From: an uncultured Microcaldota archaeon | GTDB lineage: Archaea > Micrarchaeota > Micrarchaeia > Anstonellales > Bilamarchaeaceae | DNA length: 23,633 nucleotides | Direction: 5' to 3' | NCBI GenBank assembly: GCA_903835325.1 | Contig: CAILMU010000033.1 | Span: 1 to 23,633, forward strand | Shown here: in pieces, positions 1-6,615 of the stretch | Numbering within the stretch: the stretch's first letter is position 1 | Layout: every line of letters begins with the position of its first letter | Notes under the pieces: generated by a model | Database searches by the model: none | Seen by the model: the letters and a program-made list of their open reading frames with translations, nothing else | What the model was told of the DNA's origin: nothing | Position numbers and translations under genes: made by a program

Positions 1-321
1 CCGAAATCCGAAATCAAAAAACAAATCGAGAAAAAAGAGGCGCCCGTAAAAGCGCTTGAAAAGAGAATCGAAGCGCAAAAACCTGCTCCTGAACAAATCG
101 AAAAAGCGAAACCGCCAGAAAAGAGAATCGGGGAGAGGGTCGAGAAACCTCCGACAAAACAAATCGAGAAGAAAATCGAGAAATTGCTCGAAAAAAAAGC
201 TGAAAAGCCAATCGAAACGAAACCCGCACTCCAAAAAGCGCCCGAACCCGAATCCGCTGAACCCGTGATCCAAAAGCCAACCGAACCCGAACCAAGAATC
301 GAATTGCCGATCGAAAAAAAA
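1..321 (+). repeat. Low-complexity Ile-Glu/Lys/Pro-rich linker of FtsY
   Basis: The in-frame word ATCGA (Ile-Glu) recurs at 25, 67, 97, 163, 175, 211, 298 and 310, always within K/E/P-rich context, giving a degenerate repeat. Two A8 tracts (191-198 and 314-321) lie inside it. Base use is strikingly A-rich compared with the GTPase domain downstream. It is probably a flexible charged linker. Confidence 0.7.
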
Positions 322-1257
322 GAGATGTCGGCCGAAACTGCTCCGAAAGAGAAGGAACGGGTGAAGCTCGGCGTATTCAGCGCTATAAAGGGCCTAGTCA
401 CCGGGGAAGTCGAGATATCAGAAAAGGACGTCTCATCGCTCCTGGACGACCTGGAGCTCGAGCTCCTGGAAGCCGATGTCGAACTATCCGTCGCCGGCGC
501 GATACGCGACGACCTGAAAGAGCGCCTGTCGGGGGCCAAGATAAAACGCGGAGACCTGCACCAGCACGTCGGATCCGTCATCAAGGAGACGCTCACATCC
601 ATCCTGACAAGCGAAAAAGATTTCGACCTGCTCGAGCGCGTGAAAAACGCTGATATGGAGAGCAGGCCCATCAAGATTGTCTTCCTAGGGATCAACGGCG
701 CGGGCAAGACGACCACGATGGCGAAAGTGGCGCGCCTGCTCATGGACAACAAATGCAAGGTCGTATTCGCGGCAGCAGATACGTTCAGGGCGGCTGCGAT
801 AGAACAGCTCTGCACCCATGCCGAGAGGCTCGATGTGCGCGTGATAAAACGGGATTACGGGTCGGACCCGACATCGGTCGCATACGATGCGGTGGGCTAT
901 GGGAAAGCGCACGGGATAGATGCGGTCCTGATAGACACCGCAGGCCGGCAGGACACCAACATCAGCCTCATCAACGAGATGAAGAAGATGGACCGCGTGA
1001 TAAAACCGGATTTGAAAATCTATATCGGCGAGAGCATAGCCGGCAACGCGATAATCGAGCAGGTCCAATCCTTCGACCGCGAGATAGGAATCGACGGCGT
1101 CATCCTCACGAAGATGGACTGCGACCCCAAAGGGGGCACCATGCTCTCCATATCGAAAGCGAGCGGCATCCCGATAATCTATATCGGCACCGGGCAGGGC
1201 TACGGCGACCTGGAGCGTTTCGATGCCAGGAAAATCGCTGAAAGGATAGTCGGCTGA
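1..1257 (+). CDS. ftsY: Signal recognition particle receptor FtsY (5' end outside window)
   Basis: FtsY is the SRP-receptor GTPase that docks SRP-ribosome complexes at the membrane for co-translational insertion. The reading frame is open from base 1, so the true start lies upstream; an internal TTG at 184 is unlikely to be the start. Visible NG-domain landmarks: N-domain helices (nt 361-530), G1 loop GINGAGKTTT (688-717), DTFRAAA (778-798), G3 DTAGR (934-948), G4 TKMD followed by CDPKGG (1108-1137), and the closing GTGQGYGDLERF (about 1189-1221). The TKMD..KGG and DTFRAAA forms separate FtsY/Ffh from other GTPases, and the absence of an M domain with the acidic/basic N-terminal extension favours FtsY over Ffh. 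The extension (at least 115 residues) is rich in K, E, P and Ile-Glu pairs, much more A-rich than the rest, and probably an unstructured membrane-proximal linker. The gene ends in TGA with no clear hairpin after it. Confidence 0.96.
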   Translation, partial: PKSEIKKQIEKKEAPVKALEKRIEAQKPAPEQIEKAKPPEKRIGERVEKPPTKQIEKKIEKLLEKKAEKPIETKPALQKAPEPESAEPVIQKPTEPEPRIELPIEKKEMSAETAPKEKERVKLGVFSAIKGLVTGEVEISEKDVSSLLDDLELELLEADVELSVAGAIRDDLKERLSGAKIKRGDLHQHVGSVIKETLTSILTSEKDFDLLERVKNADMESRPIKIVFLGINGAGKTTTMAKVARLLMDNKCKVVFAAADTFRAAAIEQLCTHAERLDVRVIKRDYGSDPTSVAYDAVGYGKAHGIDAVLIDTAGRQDTNISLINEMKKMDRVIKPDLKIYIGESIAGNAIIEQVQSFDREIGIDGVILTKMDCDPKGGTMLSISKASGIPIIYIGTGQGYGDLERFDARKIAERIVG

Positions 1258-1335
1258 GGCAATAAAATATCCGCGTCCATCTGCGATCCGCTATGCCTAA
1301 TTCATACACCATTACCCTCAAAACAAAACTAATCC

Positions 1336-1343
1336 TTTAAAAA
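1336..1343 (+). promoter_or_regulatory. TATA box of the 1577-residue protein gene
   Basis: TTTAAAAA preceded by TCC resembles an archaeal BRE/TATA element. It sits about 65 bases before the ATG at 1405, leaving a leader of about 40 nt, consistent with the ribosome binding site AGGTG at 1395-1399. A second AT-rich run (TATTATATTA, 1380-1389) is too close to the ATG for a gene with a ribosome binding site. The surrounding 147-base gap after ftsY is AT-rich with no other feature seen. Confidence 0.55.
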
Positions 1344-1404
1344 CCGTATCAATCACATAAATCTCCGGAAAACAACTAATATTATATTACAGGCAGGTGT
1401 CGAG

Positions 1405-4400
1405 ATGGCTGAACAGAACGGAAAAGACGGCGGGAAGAAGACGACTTTGAAAGAAAAAATACAGGGTGGCCTCAGCTACAGGCAGATGAAGAAGACCGCG
1501 GCGAAGCTGACGGAGAAGAACCTCCTCGACCAGCTCAACTCCAGCATGAACGCGTCGAACGCTTCTGGTTCCGGAGGTGCGCCTCCAGGCGCTTCCATAG
1601 CTGGCGGACAAGCCCCGGCATCCGGCGGAGCACCGGTTACGGCAGGGCCTGGCCAGGCGCCTCCGCAATTGCCTCCGCAGGTCAGCCAGACCCAAACGAC
1701 AGCCATGGCCACTTCTCCGGTCCCGGATTCGGATGCTTTGGCTAATTTCACCCACTACCTGCAGATAGCGATTCTCAGGGGCGGTGTGCGCCTTGATGAT
1801 GCGCACAACACGCTCCAGTTCGATACCAACCAGCACTACATGCGGGCGGCTGTCTGCAACGACATGTTCGCGGCGGCTGTCGCGCAGGAGATGGATTCGA
1901 CGCCGGCGGGCCAGCGGCTGAACTGGGGGCTTTCGCAGGAAGAGATGCTTGCAGAGAGGCACAGGTGCCTCACCCCGCTCGAGGACGCGGATTACCGCGC
2001 GGCGAACCAGATGTCCAGCGAAGGCGGCATCAGGAAGGCGCTCGCAGAGAAGATCCGGACCTCGGAATTCGGGGAAGAGCTCAACGACCGCGAGATGGAC
2101 ATCATCTACGCAACGATATTCGGCATGGACTGGGAGAGGCGGACGGATCCGAGGATAAATGCATGGCCTCCGGTCCTCCAGAACGTCCCCCAAGGCTCCC
2201 CATCGATACCTACCCCGATAGACGCGCTAGTGGAGTTCATGGTCGAGGTCTCATTCATGGCCCGGGACGAGAAGGCGACCCAGGGGGGCAGAGGGCTTTT
2301 CATCGGAACCGTCGTCAAGCACCTGTGCAGCGATGCCAAAAGCGTCGGCGGGAAAGACGACACCGGCACCAGGCCCCTGATGGACAAGTCCATGGCCAGG
2401 CGCCTGCTGAACGGCTACTCGGCTGAGACAATCGAAGAGATGGTGGGGCTTTTCAGGGATATCGTCGAGAAGATATATTCCACCCCCAAGAACCAGTTCA
2501 TTCCGGGAACGAACGCGCCTGGCATGCTGAACCTGGAGGATTCTGCCCGCGACCAGGATGTCATCAACGCAGAGGCGCGCGTGATTGCCGAGAGGCTCGC
2601 GGCCCGTTTCAGGATACTGCTTCTCACGCTTCCCAGATGCACGACGGATTTCGACAAGGTCGTGAGGAATTTCCAGGACGAGCTGGGCGTGCGGAACATG
2701 GTGGTGGACGGTTATGTCCAGGACGTCAAAAAGGTATCTGACCTATGGCTGGCATACGCCGGAAAGCGCGAAGCCATCCGCAGGGAGCAGCTCGATAATT
2801 CAGTGAACAACGACGGCGTAGAGATCCTTCCGCTCAGGCTGAAGGGCGTCGAGAGCCTGGACACCGAGATGCAGAATATCCGGGAACAGGCGAGCTCTCT
2901 CATTGATCGCATAAGGGCCGAGGGGAACATGCCACAGGAGACAAAGGATTCGCTCCTCGTCTCATTGGGCGAGATGCAAAAATATGATGAAAATGGCAGA
3001 TATTTCAACAGCACGAAGGCGGGCATCGACTCTCTCGTCAACACTATCAAATCCTCGAAATCCTATTCAGCGGTGGGGGCGAACCACCGGTTCCCAGTCG
3101 GGCGTGCGGCCGCGATGGCGTTCGAGGAGCTGAAACGCAAGAGCGGGAATGTCGAGACCGGCCGGCTTTCGGAAGAGGAATGGATGATAGCATTGTCCGT
3201 CCTGGAGTCGCCGAAACCCCAGCTCGAGCACGTCCCGATGAAGAGGAAAGGCATCTGGGACTGGGCGCTCGACAAGTTTGCATTGCACAAGATGGTGAAG
3301 ATTCCGGCGAAACTCACGCTCGGCATCGTGGATTGGAGCCTGGAAGGGATATTCGAGCCCACGACGAGGTTCCCGTACAGGGCATTGAACCGCAACGAGA
3401 TACCCGTCACGGTCGTCGGCCCGAAAGGGAAGGTGCAGAAGAACTGGTCGCAGGTAGACGAGGATGCCGAGAAGCAGAAAGCGCGCAAAGAGCGCTTCTG
3501 GAGAAGGCACACCCTGAGCTACAAGCTTCCGTTCCCGACCCGTGAACCTGACCCGGCCCATAACTGGTTCAGGCGCACGTTCCTGGATGTTCATTGGAGG
3601 CCGAAGAGGATTTTCGGCATGCATGCCTGGAGCAGGAGCATGCTGAAACCGATGCTCGTCGCATACTCCGCTTTCGCGATCCCTGCCTGCTATTCCACGC
3701 TTTCGGCATCCATCCACGACTCCGAGACCTTCTGGGGAGGGGTCATGAACGGGGAGAAGGCGTATTTCAACCGGCCCCCGATAATCTCATGGGTCTACAA
3801 GGCGAAAGCCCCGAGTGCGATCAACAGGGTCTATTATGGCGGGACCGAACTGATCCCCGACCACTTCGCGAAGCTCGACGATGCGAGGAAAGGGAGCTAC
3901 GAGAAGATATTCTTCCACCTGGGGACCATCAACAACGGCCTGCCGTTCGGCATGAGCGCCAAGGATACTTACCTCCGCAACGCGCTGGGAGTCGCGCAAG
4001 CCATGGATGAACCCGCTTCGCTTGTGGAAGCCCGGAAGAAATACAAGGAGACTCTCGAAGCAGCGAACGCGTACACATACCATTATTCGCCGATAAGCAA
4101 TCCGCAGACGACAATCGGCATCTGGTTCACGGATATCAAGGTGGGCACCTACAATTCGCTGCTTTACATGCCGATAGAGCGGGACCAGAACTTCTCTGTC
4201 CCGGCGGTCGTGGAAGCGAAAAAGGAACTGGACCTGGAGCTCCAGAAGCACCGCGACAGCCCGCAGTACAAGCATGCCGTGGAGATCCTTGAATGGCTGA
4301 AAAGGCCGGAGAACCTAGATACCGTCGAGTTCCTCCAGCAGAGGAGGACCGGCATAGTCGTGCTGAACCATCATGATATCGATCCGGCGCAGCAGTGCAA

Positions 4401-6138
4401 GAGCGACAAGGACCGCATGCTGTATGACGCGCAGGGGAAGGTCCAAGAAGCGCAGAAAAAGCTGGATGCGACGAAGAAGACATCGAAGGAAGATTCAGAA
4501 GAAGTGAGAATCGCATCCGAGGCGTTCGACAAGGCCAAGGCGAGGGTCGCTGATATCGAGAAGGGAATCCTGCTCTCTCAGCCCGACCCGCGCGCGGCCC
4601 AGGTGTGCCTCACCGAGATAGTCAATGCCGAGGAGCTTTCCAGCCCGTTCCGCTTGAACCCGCTCGAAAGCGCCAAGGACGCGAAGCTCTCGAGCACGGA
4701 CGAGCTCGTCCTGCACCTCATGGCTTACCAGAAGAACGGCGCGAAACTGGACAAGGAGTTCCTGAGGAGCGACAAGCTCGCGGACGAGCTCTACGACAAG
4801 GGATTCCTCGTCCTGCGCAACGAGCTCCACGATATCCAGTTGTTCGGATTCAGGGATGTGGACAGCGCCAGGATACGCCTCGAGATGGGAGAGGAAGCGG
4901 TGAAGTATCTTGCTCCGCTCGTCGTATACGGGGCATCCAGATGGTACCTGAAGCCCCAGCACCGCGATGATTTCATGCAGGCCTGGGATGCTGCCGCCGA
5001 GAAGGACTCGGAAGACGAGGACGAGGATGCCATGGACGATGATGCGGATGCGAAGATGAGCCGGGTCGCGTACAAGTTCCTGAAGATAGCGCCGGTCGAT
5101 GACGAATCGAAGGATGAAAAAGCCTACGAGAAGCTGAAGAGCATCCTCGATGAAGTGAAGAAGACCTCCGCAGAAGGTTCGCCCGAATACGAAGGCGCGA
5201 AGAAAGCGCTTCTGAAAGCCGAAAGCCGCCTGAACCGGATGAAAGAGTCGCTCAAAAAAGGCTGGGTGCAGGATATCAGCGCGGATTACGAGCGCACGCG
5301 CATAGTCAAGAAATTCGCGGAGATGAAGCTGGACAAGAAGAGCGTGCCCAGCATCGACGAGGTCATAGACCTCGCGGTGAAGTATCCGGACCTCAATGAA
5401 TTCCTGGACAAGTTCCTTGACCAGTACACGCTGTACCGCCTGAACCCGCCGAACCTCAAGAGGTTCGTGAACCGATTAGTGAAACACAGCGGCCTTGCAG
5501 GAAAACCCGCAGGCTACAGGAGCGACGGGAAGGACGAGGTGAAGAAGAAGCTCGCTGACTTCGACCCGTTCCTCGACGAATCATCGAGGCCCAAGACGAG
5601 CCAGGTCAACGACGCGATACGGAGGAACGAGTATTTCATACCGACGAGCGCGTTCGAGTCCAAATACCTCTCGGACGAGGATAGGCTGAAGGTCACGACG
5701 GACGTGAAAATCGAGAGGATGCTCCGCTACGCGGCGAAAGTCGGCAACGTGAACGACATGGTCTACGGCACGCTCCTGGACATGTTCGCTGACAAGAAGA
5801 AGAGCGCGTTCCTCCAGAAATACTACTCCGCGACCGACCCGAACGCGACGGAGAAGGCCTCCAAGAAGACGCTCAAGGTCATCAGAGGCCTGGTGCACGC
5901 CTCCATGGAGAGCAAGGACCCGAATGCGATGCCGGTGAAGAAGCTCGCGGAACTCGGCATAACCTTGACCGGAGACCCCGAGCACCCGCTCAAGATAGAC
6001 CCTGAGCTCTACGAGAAGAACATGCCCGCCTTCATCAACAAGATGGTCGCTGACGACGGGAAGCTGCTGAAACCGCAGAAAGGCGCCCAGAAAGGAGGCA
6101 AACAGAAAGCCGCCCAGGGCAAACGAGGGGGTAAATGA
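1405..6138 (+). CDS. Giant protein (1577 aa), unknown function, one predicted membrane helix; paralog of the 3499-residue protein
   Basis: I do not recognise a named family. The ATG at 1405 is supported by AGGTG (1395-1399) five bases upstream. There is no signal peptide. Order of parts: a charged N-terminus; a Gly/Ala/Pro-rich linker (about residues 45-105); a mostly helical soluble region (105-610); a Trp/Arg-rich basic stretch (about 615-745); a short hydrophobic helix (about 750-766); a helical region with a coiled-coil-like segment (about 1006-1056); a highly acidic run (about 1199-1215); and a C-terminal block ending in a Lys/Gly/Gln-rich tail. Positive charge before the helix and acidic residues after it suggest the N-terminus is inside and about 810 C-terminal residues are outside. 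Three segments resemble the 3499-residue protein in the same order: SLVNTI...GRAA...SVLES (543-602), WLKRPENLD (964-972) and the last 140-170 residues. The role is unknown; a scaffold or surface protein is only a guess. Confidence 0.9.
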   Translation: MAEQNGKDGGKKTTLKEKIQGGLSYRQMKKTAAKLTEKNLLDQLNSSMNASNASGSGGAPPGASIAGGQAPASGGAPVTAGPGQAPPQLPPQVSQTQTTAMATSPVPDSDALANFTHYLQIAILRGGVRLDDAHNTLQFDTNQHYMRAAVCNDMFAAAVAQEMDSTPAGQRLNWGLSQEEMLAERHRCLTPLEDADYRAANQMSSEGGIRKALAEKIRTSEFGEELNDREMDIIYATIFGMDWERRTDPRINAWPPVLQNVPQGSPSIPTPIDALVEFMVEVSFMARDEKATQGGRGLFIGTVVKHLCSDAKSVGGKDDTGTRPLMDKSMARRLLNGYSAETIEEMVGLFRDIVEKIYSTPKNQFIPGTNAPGMLNLEDSARDQDVINAEARVIAERLAARFRILLLTLPRCTTDFDKVVRNFQDELGVRNMVVDGYVQDVKKVSDLWLAYAGKREAIRREQLDNSVNNDGVEILPLRLKGVESLDTEMQNIREQASSLIDRIRAEGNMPQETKDSLLVSLGEMQKYDENGRYFNSTKAGIDSLVNTIKSSKSYSAVGANHRFPVGRAAAMAFEELKRKSGNVETGRLSEEEWMIALSVLESPKPQLEHVPMKRKGIWDWALDKFALHKMVKIPAKLTLGIVDWSLEGIFEPTTRFPYRALNRNEIPVTVVGPKGKVQKNWSQVDEDAEKQKARKERFWRRHTLSYKLPFPTREPDPAHNWFRRTFLDVHWRPKRIFGMHAWSRSMLKPMLVAYSAFAIPACYSTLSASIHDSETFWGGVMNGEKAYFNRPPIISWVYKAKAPSAINRVYYGGTELIPDHFAKLDDARKGSYEKIFFHLGTINNGLPFGMSAKDTYLRNALGVAQAMDEPASLVEARKKYKETLEAANAYTYHYSPISNPQTTIGIWFTDIKVGTYNSLLYMPIERDQNFSVPAVVEAKKELDLELQKHRDSPQYKHAVEILEWLKRPENLDTVEFLQQRRTGIVVLNHHDIDPAQQCKSDKDRMLYDAQGKVQEAQKKLDATKKTSKEDSEEVRIASEAFDKAKARVADIEKGILLSQPDPRAAQVCLTEIVNAEELSSPFRLNPLESAKDAKLSSTDELVLHLMAYQKNGAKLDKEFLRSDKLADELYDKGFLVLRNELHDIQLFGFRDVDSARIRLEMGEEAVKYLAPLVVYGASRWYLKPQHRDDFMQAWDAAAEKDSEDEDEDAMDDDADAKMSRVAYKFLKIAPVDDESKDEKAYEKLKSILDEVKKTSAEGSPEYEGAKKALLKAESRLNRMKESLKKGWVQDISADYERTRIVKKFAEMKLDKKSVPSIDEVIDLAVKYPDLNEFLDKFLDQYTLYRLNPPNLKRFVNRLVKHSGLAGKPAGYRSDGKDEVKKKLADFDPFLDESSRPKTSQVNDAIRRNEYFIPTSAFESKYLSDEDRLKVTTDVKIERMLRYAAKVGNVNDMVYGTLLDMFADKKKSAFLQKYYSATDPNATEKASKKTLKVIRGLVHASMESKDPNAMPVKKLAELGITLTGDPEHPLKIDPELYEKNMPAFINKMVADDGKLLKPQKGAQKGGKQKAAQGKRGGK
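5725..6135 (+). other. C-terminal block of the 1577-residue protein shared with the giant
   Basis: Residues about 1441-1577. Anchors: GTLLDMFADK (from residue 1455), DPNATEKA, MPVKKLAELGI, LKIDPE, and a K/G/Q tail. These match GVLIADVFTDK, DPKKAAKE, VPAKMLAEIGF, VKIDFD and a K/P/G tail in the 3499-residue protein, in order and at nearly the same spacing. Confidence 0.75.
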
Positions 6139-6142
6139 GCAT

Positions 6143-6179
6143 ATGCGCGCCCCCCGCGCATCTTTTTTCCTAATTTTTT
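6143..6179 (+). terminator. Hairpin plus poly-T terminator after the 1577-residue protein gene
   Basis: A perfect 7-bp stem, ATGCGCG (6143-6149) and CGCGCAT (6155-6161), closes a CCCCC loop and is followed by T6 (6163-6168), then CCTAA and a second T6 (6174-6179). It begins four bases after the TGA. Poly-T alone can stop archaeal RNA polymerase; the strong GC hairpin makes this look like a bacterial intrinsic terminator. It separates this gene from the promoter at 6238. Confidence 0.75.
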
Positions 6180-6237
6180 CTTTGAGACCCAAGCATGGCC
6201 CATATCCGCCGATGAGCCCCCCTTCCAGTCTCGTGTC

Positions 6238-6246
6238 CTTTATAAA
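6238..6246 (+). promoter_or_regulatory. TATA box of the small-protein/giant operon (leaderless spacing)
   Basis: CTTTATAAA, preceded by GTGTC, has its centre about 26 bases before the ATG at 6269. Archaeal transcription normally starts about 26 bases past the TATA centre, so the transcript would begin at or next to the start codon. No ribosome binding site lies at proper spacing before 6269, which agrees with a leaderless mRNA. Confidence 0.65.
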
Positions 6247-6268
6247 GATAGGCGGGTATAGACAAAGC

Positions 6269-6613
6269 ATGGCCGCCAAAAAGGATGAGACTGGGTCGGG
6301 CGCAGGCAAATATATCTCCGGACGCGTTCCGGTAAGGAAAGATATCGCGTTGATCGAATCAGAGACCATCGAGCGGGCAAGCAGGACCATCATCGCCATA
6401 GACAACTACTTATCGAAGGTGCAATCCGCCCAGAGCGGCAGGAGCATCTCCAAGGACCTTTTCCCTGAGATAGTCCGTATGAGGCATTTCCGGGATATGC
6501 TCGATTCATGGCGCAAGGACGCCGCCTCCGCAAGAGGCCGGGAGAACGAGCCGGAGCGACGGATGCGGCTCCAGGAATTCATGGTAATCTGCAATACTTT
6601 CTCAGGTGTTTGA
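6269..6613 (+). CDS. Small basic helical protein (114 aa), unknown, first gene of the giant-protein operon
   Basis: I do not recognise this family. The frame is open further upstream (a start at 6143 is possible), but that extension runs through the terminator and TATA box, so I chose the ATG at 6269 (MAAKKDE...), which fits a leaderless transcript. The protein has a short Gly/Lys-rich N-terminus, then predicted helices (about residues 25-55 and 62-85), a charged Arg/Glu stretch (88-100) and a short helix at the C-terminus. No signal peptide or membrane helix is seen. Its TGA is followed after two bases by the ATG of the 3499-residue protein, and the giant's ribosome binding site lies inside this gene's last codons, so the two are surely co-transcribed and probably translationally coupled. 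That context suggests a partner or chaperone of the giant, which is inference only. Confidence 0.75.
   Translation: MAAKKDETGSGAGKYISGRVPVRKDIALIESETIERASRTIIAIDNYLSKVQSAQSGRSISKDLFPEIVRMRHFRDMLDSWRKDAASARGRENEPERRMRLQEFMVICNTFSGV
6604..6608 (+). promoter_or_regulatory. Ribosome binding site deciding the start of the 3499-residue protein
   Basis: AGGTG lies inside the 3' end of the upstream gene, seven bases before the ATG at 6616. It argues for 6616 rather than the upstream in-frame start at 6508, which would overlap the small gene by about 100 bases. Confidence 0.65.
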
Positions 6614-6615
6614 TA

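Noticed and set aside
1387..2193. Minus-strand 268-codon open frame opposite the 1577-residue gene
   Set aside because: It lies wholly antisense to a well-supported gene, has Arg/Leu/His-rich composition typical of a GC-biased shadow frame, and shows no start signals. Other long minus-strand frames (for example 5581-6405, 15808-16662, 22277-22945) were rejected for the same reason.
5002..5060. Asp/Glu run as a calcium-binding motif
   Set aside because: It is a plain low-complexity acidic stretch without the spacing of EF-hand or dockerin calcium loops.
6143..6268. Longer N-terminus (42 more residues) for the small gene before the giant
   Set aside because: The extension would be encoded by the terminator hairpin, poly-T and TATA box of the next promoter.
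6508..6615. Upstream in-frame start for the 3499-residue protein
   Set aside because: It overlaps the small gene and lacks a good ribosome binding site, while ATG 6616 has AGGTG seven bases upstream.
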